Positions 20,132 through 31,406 are shown, numbered from the stretch's first letter. The stretch: DNA of 64,000 nt from Ceratopteris richardii (GCA_020310875.1 CM035414.1:192030435-192094434); one strand, 5' to 3'. Notes: generated from the letters alone by a model not told the origin. Program-made: numbers and translations.

Positions 20132-21351
20132 ATAGAAGCATGTGTTAACATTGTAATGGACAAGATAGAACAATTTTTGTCCCCGTTACAACATTAACAT
20201 GAGGTCAGTGATGGGTTAGTATGTCAGTGAGTGCTCAATGATTGTGTGTGTTGGTAGTGAACAAGTAGTCCTATGAGCTAAGTGAAAAGATGCAGTGTGA
20301 GAATGATGCGGTTAGTAGATGGAGATGATATTACAAATGGGGGTCGGGGGTTTATTACAAGCTTTGGGCTGCCAATCATAGTGAATGGCTTTTGGTTTTG
20401 TGGAGACTCTAGAGGGCTTGTCTACTTGGAAATGAGGCTTTTTAGGGACCCATTTACAAGTGATTCTGCTCTTGCTTATGGGCGAAGATGTGTTCATGCG
20501 TGTCAAATAGGAGTGGGTGTCAGTTGTTCGAGTGAGTGAACCATGTTGTACAGTGTGTAGTCTCTGTGTAGCTATTTGAGCCCGCACGCAAGCCTTACGC
20601 ACCCAAATTTGTCTTGATTGTGGGTCAACCTTCATCGACTTCTTGGGTACCCAGATAGACTTCACTTTCACAGAAGAATTATTGGAAGACTTCTTATTAG
20701 TGTCGTGTCGTTGATCACTAATAGGAAGTTGAGCCAGTTGTTGTGGCTTGACTGCAATAGGATGCTCACCTTTCCGCACCCACAGTTGTGCTTCGAGCAT
20801 AGGTAGTATGCTTCTTCTGCATTTTATCTGCCTCTGGTTGCTGCATCCCGATGGCCTTTAGAAAAGAAGGGAGTTCCATCGTATCCTTGGCTTCTTTGTT
20901 GAGATAATCATCCATCTGCATCACATAGTTGTTTTCGTTTGGCTTCGATCATAGGTAGTATGCTTCTTCTGCATTTTATCTGCCTCTGGTTGTTTTCGTT
21001 TGGCTTCGAGCATAGTTCCACAGTTGTTTTCGTTTGGCTTCGAGCATAGGTAGTATGCTTCTTCTGCATTTTATCTGCCTCTGGTTGCTGCATCCCGATG
21101 GCCTTTAGAAAAGAAGGGAGTTCCATCGTATCCTTGGCTTCTTTGTTGAGATAATCATCCATCTGCATCACATAGTTTTGGACAAGAGTAGCATGGTCAT
21201 CTTCATGTGTACTCCTGGAAGGACCAGGAATTTGTGCCCTTCCTAGTTCCTTGAGTGCCTCATTTTCTAACTCAAGTGTAATGTGGTTCCGATCTACCCA
21301 GACCTAAAGAAGTCCACTTCTTAGGTTTAGATTGACTACATGATCATAGAT
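20132..21351 (-). pseudogene. element B linker with W-[VQ]-[PR]-K motifs and local duplication
   Basis: On the minus strand an open frame at 20,312-20,800 contains five short motifs: LWVRK, IWVPKK, IWVRK, KWVPKK and DWQPK. They match the IWIPK motifs of element A and lie in the same place, between the second protease and the additional ORF. Upstream, 20,793-21,177 is duplicated. The end next to element A (TTCTATATTCT on the minus strand) would be the pyrimidine tract of a 3' splice site for B's additional ORF, now split by element A. Confidence 0.6.
20793..21177 (-). repeat. local tandem duplication in the element B linker
   Basis: A unit of about 138 bp occurs at 20,793-20,930 and again at 21,040-21,177, almost identical. 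Between them is a shortened copy (20,943-20,990) and a fragment (21,002-21,016), joined by the word GTTTTCGTTTGGCTTCGA. The unit codes in one minus frame (MMQMDDYLNKEAKD). Unequal exchange or replication slippage would explain it. Confidence 0.8.
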
Positions 21352-21840
21352 CTAGTCTTGACCCAAGACAAGAGGCTCAGTGAGGTCCTCGTCTTGACAC
21401 ACGAGTACTTTAACTGTTAGTAAAGCATCTTGAATGTAGAGGGGAAGTTCCACCTCGCCCATGCAAGGGGTTTCCACACCTCCCAACCCTATGAGATATG
21501 CTTCCACAGGGTTAACATTTAAGTTCAATTCTCGACAGTAAGAAAGTTTAACCACAGTAGTGGTTGCGCCTGAGTCGATCAGGGCCCGTACAGTCCTTGC
21601 ACTTTTCCCTTGTCCTATTTCTAAGGTTACAAAAGGACGTCGATCAATTATTCTATGGGGACTTACACTTGAGACTTCACACATAGCCATATGATATCCT
21701 GGGTCCGCATAGTCACCTGTCCTAGTCTGATCTCTACCTTGTCTTCTCAACTTCATCCTTCGGATGCGTTCTAAAGCTTCCGCCTGTGCTTCTTCTCGAA
21801 TTCGCTTTTCCTCTTCTTTACATTTCTTTGCAATATTGAG
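21352..21840 (-). pseudogene. element B second retropepsin-like domain
   Basis: It follows the integrase C-terminus in the same frame, separated by TGA at 21,841-21,843. A basic helix (about 21,760-21,840) leads to a fold with LIDSGATT (Asp at 21,574-21,576), AYLIGLGGVETPC and LVLGQD. The Asp-Ser-Gly-Ala start is intact. The spacing between the two marks is about the same as in the canonical protease of this element (near 26,060). The frame stops at 21,352 after LGQD, whereas E and C go on to W[IL]Y. It might process a late cleavage site; no direct evidence. Confidence 0.8.
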
Positions 21841-22365
21841 TCAATTTAACATGTCCTCTATGAGGGGTTCTTGATATAATTTGACTCTACATCCACTGAT
21901 GTGACTAGGGAGGACATCACCTTCTAGTGTAGCTAGTTGAACTGCTCCACTCGTTGAGATCCTATTTATGATCATAGGTCCATAACCTCTCTTTTCTAGT
22001 TTCTGTGCATGTTGCTTGGAAGTGTAGACCAAAACTAGGTCTCCTGCTTTTAAGCCCTTATCCTTCACATGTGCATCGAAATATGCTTTTTGCCTCTTCT
22101 TGGCTGCATAAATTCCTGTTGCAGCTCTCATTCGTGTTTCACTTAATTGTTCAAGATTGAAGATTCTAGAGGAGAGCTCATGGCCTGTCCACTCGTGCTC
22201 CTGTGCTACTCTCAATGTAGGTATCAAGAAGTCCAATGGTAGCACTGCATTTTGGCCAAATACCATCTGAAAGGGTGTGGCTTGGAGCACTGTTTTATAG
22301 GCAACTCGGTACGCCCAAACAGCATGGTGTAGTTGTTTGTCCCAATCAAAGCATTTATTATTCAC
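21841..22365 (-). pseudogene. pol: element B integrase C-terminal region
   Basis: After a frameshift in the catalytic region this frame gives DWDKQLHHAVWAYR, then GDLVLVYT and the GPY/F-like module (KRGYGPMIINRISTSG, SGCRVKLYQ). There is no chromodomain. The end EDMLN* is a TGA in the same place as in element C (42,412). Confidence 0.85.
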
Positions 22366-23528
22366 TAATTTTGTGAGTACATTGCATAGAATATGCTTTG
22401 AGCATGGCCATTAGCCTGTGGGTGATAGGGGGCAGACTTCTTATGTATCACCAAGAACTCTTGAAGAAGATTTTCAATGACTTCATTTAAAAAATGAGTC
22501 CCTCTATCACTAACTAGCTCTATAGGTAGACCGTATCTTGTGAACACATTCTCAAACAAGAACTTAGCTGTCGTTTCAGCATCGTTCTTCGTGGTAGCTT
22601 TCACTTCTACCCGCTTAGTTAGATAATCCGTGGCCACAATAATGTATTCAGCATGTGAACCCTTAGCTGCGGGGTTAATAGGACCCACAAAGTCTATTCC
22701 CCACTTAGAGAATGCACGTCCACCCATCATAGGTTTCAATGGCATCTCATCTTTACGTATAGGATACTGAGTTCGCTGACAAATGTCGCACCTCTTCACA
22801 TATGTATGTGCATCCATGTGAAGGGTTGGCCACCAAAATCCTGCAAATAGTATTGCCTTGACCACCCGATCTGGACCAAAGTGTCCTCCTGCTACACCTT
22901 GATGAGCAGTTTCCAAGATTTTAAGATATTCGCTCTCATGGACACATAGTCTAAGGTAACCATCTTTGCCACGCTTGTATAGATTATCTCCAATGAGTGA
23001 GTAGTCTAGGGCTTCTTGTTCTAAACTTCTCTTCCTAGCCAAAGTCATGTCTTGAGGGAATGTTTTCGTCCTCAGGAAAGCTACTAGTGATTCACTCCAA
23101 TCTGGTACTAGAGACACTTGGTACAAAGTTGCGTGCTCCACAGGTGGTCTAACAGTACAGACTGGGCATTCCTTACACAACTTATGGACATCTGCTTCCA
23201 TAGTTGGCCAATGCACTCCAAGTCTCCTTAGTGTCTGTAGGGTTTGTTGCCTTGAGTAATGTTGCTCTAATGGACCTACATGTGCTAATTGCAACAACTT
23301 AGCGTACTCATCTTCTTCCACACAACAAGCTAGGATCCCTTGATCTGTATGCTTGTACATACTTCGTGCCATGATCTGGTATTTTTGGGTTTTTACTATC
23401 TCCCTATCTTGAGTGTTTACTACTGGATGTTTAGGCCCGTATGTCAATACTGGCACTAATGGCTTAGCCCACTGAGGTACCACTTCCAAATTAAACAAGT
23501 AAGCATCAGGAAGGTCATCTGATACTCC
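22366..23528 (-). pseudogene. pol: element B integrase with two H2C2 modules and catalytic core
   Basis: The sequence has two zinc-binding modules in tandem. Numbered from the methionine at 23,498, the first has H73, H80, C111, C114 and the second H199, H206, C237, C240. Both are HX6H-X30-CX2C and the period is 126 residues; the modules are about 30% identical by eye over 83 positions without gaps. The core has WGIDFVGP, SDRGTHF and QANGHAQ. The last Asp-Asp-Glu residue is Gln here, and a frameshift follows at once, so the enzyme is dead. A TAA (23,529-23,531) separates it from RNase H; element E has a TAA at the same codon. Confidence 0.9.
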
Positions 23529-24164
23529 TTATGGGGCTTCTCCAGATGTGAGCCTAGAGAGATGGTCTGCTCTCAAATGAGTCTTTTCTTTCCTCACCAC
23601 AACCTCAAAGTCGTATTCCATTAGCAAGAGAAACCATCTTACTAATCTACCTGTATTGCATGGCTTGTTCACCAAATACAACAGTGCTTGATGATCGGTA
23701 AAAAACTTAAATTTATTTGCAAGCAAATAGTGTCTAAACTTTTTAACCGCATACACCATGCCTAATCCTTCTCGTTCAGTGGTGGTATAATTTTGTTCAG
23801 CTGCATTCAACTGTCTACTGGCATAGGCAACTGGAAGATCCATATTACCTTCACCTGTAGGTTGTGCAAGCACACATCCAATAGCATAGTTGGATGCGTC
23901 CACGTGAACATGAAAGGGCTTGTTCCAATCTGGTGTGGTCAAGATTGGTGTTGAACACAATCTTCTCTTGAGCTTGTTGAAAGAGTTTTCACATTCATCA
24001 ATCCACTCAAAGTTATTCAAAAGTCCATACAGAGGCTTTGCAATGATGGCGTACATGTGTATAAAACGTCGGTAATAACTACAATGCCCCATGAAAGCTT
24101 GTACTTCCTTGACATTCTTTGGCCTAGGCAGTTCTGTGATGGCTCTCGCTTTTTCTTCATCAGT
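23529..24164 (-). pseudogene. pol: element B RT thumb and RNase H
   Basis: A frameshift near 24,165 splits the reverse transcriptase after its palm. The open frame holds MGHCSYYRRF (thumb) and RNase H with HVDASNYAIG, YTTTEREG, DHQALLYLVN and ADHLSR. RNase H removes the RNA template strand. The frame ends at TAA 23,529-23,531, in phase with the integrase frame that follows. Confidence 0.9.
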
Positions 24165-27100
24165 GGATATGCATTTTTTGACACTATGTTTCCTAGAATC
24201 TTACCTTGCCTGACCATGAAAACACACTTTTCTGGGTTCAAGCAGACTTGATATTCTCTACATTTGTCAAAGATTTGCCTGAGTTCAGGTATATGTGTTT
24301 TCCTAATGTTGGAATGGGCACAGAGATCATCCACATAGACTTCCAAGTTCTTCCTCAGGAACTCTTTGAATACATGGCACATCAATCTTTGGAAGGTTGC
24401 AGGAGCATTGGTAACCCCAAATGGCATTACCCGAAAAGCAAATATGCCCCACTCTATGGCAAAAGCCATCTTATGTTGATCTTCTGGAGCAATGGCTACC
24501 TCATTATAGCGAGAAAACCCATCAAGGAAAATGTACACTTCCTTACTAGCTACTCTCTCTAATAGATGCTCATTGATAGGAAGCGGATAGTTATCTCGAA
24601 TAGTGGCTGCATTAACCTTCTTCAAGTTAATGCACACATGTAGCTTTCCATTCTTCTTGGGCACCACTACAATGGGGGATACCCACTCAGTGTGCTCAAT
24701 TTCATAGATAAATCTGGCTTCAACCAAGCAATCTATCTCTTCTTTGATCTTGGCAGCATAATTATCATTGTATGTGTATGGTTTTTGTTTAGAGGGTTTG
24801 GCATCTGATGTCATGGGAATCGTGTGTGAGCATATGTCAAGGTCTACGCCTTTCAAGTCCTTGTAGCCCCAAGCAAATACGTCTCTGTATTCTCTTAGCA
24901 AGGCTATTAGCTCATGCTCTTCTTCTTCCATCAGGTCATGTCCTATGTAAGTGCATCTCTCCTCTCCTTCTTCTATGGCTACAACTATTTTCTTGGTGGT
25001 TTCTTTGTTATCATAGGCCTCTCCTGATTGTGCCTCGTGTTTAGGCATTCTTATCATGACTCTTCTGTCATCTATCTCATACTTTTTAAAATTTTCAGGG
25101 ACCTCAAACAAGGATTCTTCCTCTTCTAGTGTGACTGCTCTCTTCTTCCTCTTTTTACCTTCACTCTTGGCAGTCACTTCGGTGGTTAACCTCACATCAT
25201 TCGTGAGCTCTTCATGTCTCTGAGGATGAAATTCTACTTCATAGAAGTATTCTTCATCCGATGCAAAAGGTGAGTCCATAATGATTGACTCTAGATCAGA
25301 GTCACTTGCATCCTCGAATGCATCAGGGCTAGGTTCGCATTCTTCTAAAACTGTATCTCCCATGATTGGCTCTATGGAGAAGACCGAAATGTCATAGCCA
25401 TCCTCGTCACAGTGGGGTGTCAATTGTTCTTCATTGATGGCTACATCCATTGTTGCTAAAATTTCCGCCCAGCTGTGAGGTTCAAATTCTTCATCAGGGA
25501 ATACTACAGGTGTATAGGCTAGGTCTTGAATTGATCTATGGGTTTCTTTTGCACCTATCTCTCTGGCCTTTTCTCTCTTCTCTTCTTCTACTGCTACTTT
25601 ACACATCCATAAGTGAGTGTCTTCATGCATCCATGAGGATCTTGATCCTATGGAATGCACCGACTCAGTATCATCTTTGGCTCTATGGATGGGGTTCCAT
25701 TGGATGAGAGGTACACCTCGATGAGAGTAATCCTTGAGATTAACTTTGGTCGTGACACCTAAGTGTTGCAAATACAAGGAATTAGTTCCCCAATCCTGTA
25801 CCACCTGCAACTGTCGCATAAATGGTCTTCCCAAAATCATCTCATAGGCATGATTTTTGCTAAAGTCACATATAGCAAATGTGTGCTCAAACTCTACACC
25901 ACAAGTAGTGAGATTTATTCCCTCTAACAGCCCTAAGGGTCTCTCTATGTGACCATCGACCATCTGCAATTTCATTCTCGTTGGCCTGAGTGCTGGCTTG
26001 CCCCAACGCTTCCATAGGGAAGTTGTAGCAATTGCCACTCCTGCACCTGAGTCTAGAATTGCCTTGGTTGTGTATCCTTGATGGGTGATGGGAAGATAGG
26101 TGTTTTCTTCTTCTCCCTCACTCATGTCTCCTATCTTATCCAAGGGTATTTCCGGCACCATTCTATGAGAACCTACCTGGGAACGTAGTTTAGCTACCTC
26201 TGGTACTTGTTTGGCTACATGTTTCCACAGTTTTGGCCTAACCTTGAGTAACTCTTCTAAAGTGAGATTGCATTGCACTTTAGTATTCTTTACTACCTCC
26301 GTATTCCTAGGTATGACTGAGTCTTCGTTTCGTACCATGACCATGGGTGCTCTCATACAAGTAGACTTAGCTTCCCATGGGCCTGTGAAGTGGGGTAATT
26401 CATGTAAAGAATTAGACTCAAAGTCTAATCTCTCTTGAGATTGTGCACTCTCCTGCTCTCCATAAATGGATGGAATATCTTGTGGGAATTGATCATGCGC
26501 ATCATCCACAAGTTCAATGGGAGGAGGGACTTCACTCCCTTTAGCCCATTTCTCTTCTTGAATCTCTCGTAGGAATTCTGGTGAATACCGATTCATAGAA
26601 GAAGATGTGTCTGGTTCAATAGAATTAAGCACATAAGCTTCCTGTGGGGGAATGCTTATTCTTTTACTTACCTTGTCTTTTCCTTGGGAATTTCCTTCCT
26701 TGGCAAATCTCGCAATTATGCTCTCTAACTTTTCTAATAGTCCATCCAAGTGCAGTTGTGCCTTAGCTAAGCAAGAGTAGTTGAAGAGACGACTGGCTTC
26801 AAACATGGTCTGAGCCAAGGCTACCATTTTTGCGCAAAGCTTGGTTCTTTCTATCTCTAGGTCAGCTCTAGGGTAGCACTTGCCATGATCCGTCACATTT
26901 GGCCCTTCTTGGATTCTGGCCTGATATGCCTTAAGCATCATGTCTATGTCTTCTTGAGTGGGGTCAGCTAATACTGATCCTACTCTAGGGCGTGGTGGAA
27001 TTGTATGAGGTGTGTTGAAAGATGGTGGGTTAGATGGTGATAGGGATGAAGGTGGTGGTGGTATGTGAGAGGTTGTTTGAGAGGTGAACTCAACAATTTT

Positions 27101-27271
27101 GGCTTTTGTTTCTCTTATGCTTTCTTCTAATTCGCTCATCTTCTTAGACCATTGTCTTTTCATTCTCTCTCGGCTATCTTTCCATGCTCTCATCTGTTTC
27201 TTGGCTATGCTCTCAGTTTCACTAACCTCGGTGCTCTTTTCTTGGCCTAAACCTTGAATCTGTTGCAATGC
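24165..27271 (-). pseudogene. pol: element B gag tail, protease and reverse transcriptase palm
   Basis: A single long frame, in phase with the preceding gag segment, covers the Lys/Glu-rich gag tail (GSVLADPT), an acidic spacer, the retropepsin with DSGAG and ILGRPF (about 25,820-26,060), and reverse transcriptase with EWVSPIVVVPKK, LDGFSRYN, PFGVTNAPATFQ and YVDD near 24,330. That gag and pol are in one frame here argues against a required frameshift in this lineage. The open frame is the longest in the window (over 1,000 codons). It ends by a frameshift after IVSKN. It would act within virus-like particles. Confidence 0.9.
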
Positions 27272-27836
27272 CTAAGCTCTAGTGACCACCTGTACTGGTG
27301 CAGTGGAAGTTACACTTCCTGTAGAGTCTACTACTAACCCAATAACATTAATAGGAGTGATTTTTGGCATATAATTGGGATTCTTTGGGCAATCTCGTAA
27401 GAGATGCTCCTTTTTGCAACCTTGACAAAATCCTTGAATTGTCACTGATTGGGGTTGTGTAGGGGTAGGCATTGGGCAATCACGGATGAGATGATCTCCT
27501 TGACATCTATGGCATGGTCCTCTAGGGAATGGGGGTCTTACTTGCCTAGGTTGAGGTCTAGGGTTGGGATTTGTGTACATGATATTTGCATACTCTGGAT
27601 CCCAACTAGGTTCACTCAGTTCTTCACTATAGTAGGATTCACCATGTTCAGGAGACTGCATGTAGTATGCCTGGGGGCTATCAATATGTGTAGAATCAAA
27701 GCTATGGTCACTAGGGTCAAAGCAATGGTGTTATTGGCACTATGGCTCTATTCAGGTTCTCTTCTGCAGCTGCATACTTTACTAGGATCACATTGGCTGG
27801 AGCAGGAGGTTGTTGGGCTAGCACTAGTTGAGGTCT
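27272..27836 (-). pseudogene. gag: element B gag, second zinc-knuckle pair
   Basis: The open part 27,272-27,661 carries two knuckles, CHRCQGDHLIRDC and CQGCKKEHLLRDC, both CX2CX3HX4C, as in element A. It ends at a TAG in the word VTRA*A, in phase with the long frame that follows. The stretch 27,662-27,836 has stops or a frame change relative to the gag core upstream. Confidence 0.8.
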
Positions 27837-28733
27837 CTACTGGGCCTGATATTGTGGTTGGTAGGTTTGTTGAGGCCTCGCATACTGTTGTGGTGGATAC
27901 TGATTCTGATATCTTCCCTGTTGTGGATAGGGCTGAGGGTACATTTTCCTAACCGCTTGCTTATTGTATGGGAAATCTTGCGCAGTGTGATTAGTGTATC
28001 TCCGTTCTATGGTGCAGTACTGACTACTAGGATTCACTTGGGGTTGAGCCATAATGGGACAAGCATTCGCCATATGGTCACCACCGCAAGTATAGCACCA
28101 CTTAACTGAGACAAATCTTGGGATTTGTTTGCTAGAGACACCTAGTTTTTGAGCTACTTTCTCAGCGAGTTCCTCAATAGATGTGGATTGGGCGGAAGTG
28201 AGACTTCTAGAGCTATCTGAATCCTTGTAGATTTCTGAAAGCTCTAACTCCTCCCCTAGGTTATCCTCGATGTTGATGCACATGCGTACACACTCTTCTA
28301 TGGTCCTAGGGTCTTTCAAGTACACATATGATCTCAACTTTGTACTTAGCAGTCCATCTAGGAATAAAGCCACTTGTTTGGCTAGTGTGGGTAACTCAGA
28401 AATAGGACATCTCTCTAGATATTGCCTAAACCTTCTTCCTACAAGTCTAACCGTCTCTTGAGGGGTTTGCTTGAAGCTATGGATCAGTGAGGAAGTATTA
28501 TGCCTTATGCCACTCTTAGAGAATTCAATGATGAAAGCCTCTAGAAGTTGGTCTATGCTCCTGAACTGTCTTTCATTCAATGGTTGAAACCATGTAAGAG
28601 CAGTGTTCCTAAGGGTTAGACCAAAGGCATTGTACTGTGTGAATAGGTCCTCAACTTGTTCAACTCTCAAGACTTGCCTAAACTCGGCCACATGATCGTA
28701 TGGGTCTCCAGTACTATCGAAGTAATTCTTCAT
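27837..28733 (-). pseudogene. gag: element B gag core
   Basis: This gives the retrotransposon gag domain with KNYFDSTGDPYDHVAEF, LTWFQPL, SSLIHSFKQ and a short-spaced knuckle CYTCGGDHMANAC. The domain assembles the virus-like particle. Sequence to the left is Gln/Pro/Tyr-rich. Confidence 0.85.
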
Positions 28734-29650
28734 GGATTTAACTAGCTATGTAGGTCTCAAAGTCCTTGTGTGCTCTCTAGGTCTTGGTAAAGGAAAATCA
28801 TCAGCATTTCTTAGGTTCCTTGGGGCTCTAGGTCTCTCAGTTTCCATTCTATCTGTTTCTGTTCTAGTTCTTTTTCTTCCCAATGGGTTGGCGAAGCTCA
28901 CTTCTGGCCTATCCCTACTTCTGTCCCTTTGAGCTCCGCGAGCTTGGGATGTTCCCGCACCTAGGTGACCAAAGGAGACATTAGATCTTAGTTGGGGAAA
29001 AATGAATTCACCCTTCCAAGTCTAGGCATGCCTACCATGCTCCGTGATTACAAAGATCCTCTCTGAAGTATTGTCTAGGTAGGTTACTTTGCCAGGGCTA
29101 TCAGGATCTTTGAACTCATAGATCGTGAGTGCTCCAAACTCAATTGGTTGATCAGACTTATACCTCCAAAAGGCTTCATCGGTCTCTCGGTTCAAGAGTA
29201 AATCTATGTTCTTGTTGTCCTGGGCAATCCACTCTAGTGTGATAATTCTAGTAAGAACAGATTTTCCTCGAGGTGTTTTAGGCTCTCCACCTATGTTTCC
29301 TTGCTCTAGGTCACCTATGTCCGTCTCTGGGATCACATTACCAAATTCGTCTATCCTATCTGGGTGGCTGGTGACTACGTATATGGTTCCTTCTTTGTCC
29401 AGGTATGCTCCAGGTATTCGAGTTGAGTCTTGTAAGGACCTTCGACCCTTTGTAAGTATGGCACACCTGAACTTCCTGTGGGTCTCTCCATACCTTGAGA
29501 CATCTCACACTCGCTAGTTTCAGAGCTAGGGTAGTAGGAATGATGGCTCAACTGCTGGGCCCAAAACCTAGCAGTATGATTAACACTAGACTCTGAAGAT
29601 CTAAGACTTTGTCTATCTCTCCCTAGGTGTCGTCATGATCTCAGGTTCAT
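28734..29650 (-). pseudogene. gag: element B gag N-terminal region, degraded
   Basis: The start is the ATG ending at 29,650 (MNLRS), followed after five codons by a TGA. The conserved phrases LTIYEFKD and LDNTSERIF at 29,022-29,336 match element E at 46,558-47,595. Several stops interrupt the region, and the stretch 28,734-29,021 is Arg-rich where readable. Confidence 0.7.
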
Positions 29651-30472
29651 ATGCCTAATTGAGTACTCCCAAATTTCCCAAGTACAATATCATTGCTGAG
29701 TTCTTTTGTATCAGCCACTTGTTCTTTTTATTTTTTTTTTCTTGGAATGTCACTTCTTGTCCAATCAATCATTGTTTACAAGGAACACTTAAGTTTTCTC
29801 GTACTAGAGGTTGGTCACTTTAGTTAAATTCTTTTCCCTTAGGTTGTTTTGCGAATGGAATTTCTGTATTCTTGCACTGGAGTGATTAGAGTTCTTGGAC
29901 TTGGTCGTGCTTAACGTAACCCTAATTGATGAAACCTCTATCCATGCTTAGCCTATGCTAGGAATTGACAGAGGGTGTTGAGAATTTCCAACCTTTGGTT
30001 TCTCTCCTTGGTTGCCCTTGTGTGCCCAGGAAGCGTGTTCCCAAGCTTGCACTTACTCTTGCTTAGATTGCCCTTTGAAGCTCTCAATGGACCTGTAAAA
30101 GTCCCAAAGTTAGCTCAAGATTTGATTTAAATTGACACAACATACCATTTTCATTCATGCAATTCAGAGATCAAATTGTTCTTTGGCTTTTTGAAAAACA
30201 ATCCCAAAGATCCCTCAGTTTTCTTCCCCCTGGGTATGGTCAAATTAAAAATACTATTTCTAACAAAAATCACAGCAAACGGATTTCGTATGAGAAAGTT
30301 ATGCCAGTTCAGGGTTTTGGGGCTAAAATAGGGTTCAAACAGGCTCACAGGCAACCAAGACTTTTCAGAATACTTGTGTAGTGGCCTTGCAATGCTCTAT
30401 TAAACCTTAAATGCTTCCACTCATTAGCCAAAAATAGACCAAATGTTTTTGCCCTAAAAAACTGGCCGAATT
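29651..30472 (-). other. element B leader between array and gag
   Basis: Non-coding leader. A block at 30,266-30,334 is conserved in element E (47,973-48,040) and, weaker, in C (44,321-44,386), around the words GGATTTCRTATGAGAAAG and AGTTCAGGGTT read on the plus strand. The rest shows nothing I can name. Confidence 0.6.
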
Positions 30473-31042
30473 TGCCCGTCAATTGCGATCAAGTGGTTTG
30501 TCAATCGTGATTGATATGTCAGTTGCGATCGACGTGTCGATCGTGATTGACAGGTTCGTCGTGGTTGTTAGTCGCGATTGACACATGGCTCGAAAATTCA
30601 GTCTGTCGTGGTCAAAGGATCGTTGACTCTGTTGACAGGTCCGTCACGAGGGTTCTATCGATCGTGGTCAAACAGTCGTTGATTGGGTCAGTCGCGATTG
30701 ACAAGTCCATCGGGACTATCGGGCACGATTGATGGGTCGATTGTGATTGATGGGTCGGTCGCAATTGACATGTGGCGTGCGTAGATTCTCTCGATCATGG
30801 TCAATCGATCATTGACTCTGTCGGTTGCGATCGAGGTGTCGATCGCGATTGACGAGTCCGTCGGCAAGTGTTCGTCGTTGTTTGTGGATCGCGATTGACA
30901 GGTCAATTGTGATTGACAGAAAACAGAGACATATTAAAATTTTAAGCACATATTTGGGAAGCTCTAAGCATGCACATCATGATTACGTACTTAGTTTAGC
31001 AAAATGTTCACTTTTTTTGTCGGTCGCGATTGACAGAGGTCA
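30473..31042 (-). repeat. leader tandem array of element B (ATCGCGATTGAC words)
   Basis: About 450 bp of degenerate short repeats at 30,473-30,920 built on GTCGATCGCGATTGAC-like words, with a last copy at 31,019-31,036. It lies in the same leader position as the arrays of A, C and E. Its unit differs but shares the ATCGCGAT-type core. Confidence 0.8.
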
Positions 31043-31380
31043 ATGCCTCGGGACTTGCACAGTCAAATTTTTTACCTGCTAGAGCTGGTGCAGCTACTAG
31101 GGACGCTGATTCCTGGAAAAGATCTCAGAAAACACACAATAGCACAAACACACATACGCTCTCTCGCTCTCTCTCACAAGTGAAATGAGGGGAATGGCAT
31201 GGGTATGGTGATATGACCAAAAAACTGAAACTTTTGCGATGATGGAGATGGAGGTGGGAGATGGTGATGATGATGATGGTGAAGAAAACAAAAGAAAATA
31301 GATGAAAGTGAAGAAAATACCTACGACCCCAACGCCTCAACTCTACGTCTTACCATCACACGCTCATCCTCAAAGCTCGA

Positions 31381-31398
31381 TCCCAAGCAACGGCGCCA
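31381..31398 (-). other. primer binding site of element B, tRNA-Asp
   Basis: On the minus strand it reads TGGCGCCGTTGCTTGGGA, two mismatches to the complement of the tRNA-Asp 3' end. It lies eight bases inside the LTR. Confidence 0.8.
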
Positions 31399-31406
31399 AA
31401 ATTTGG

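Noticed and set aside
21841-22365. Chromodomain behind the integrase
   Set aside because: The GPY/F-like module is followed by a charged helix and the second protease-like domain, with no chromodomain pattern.
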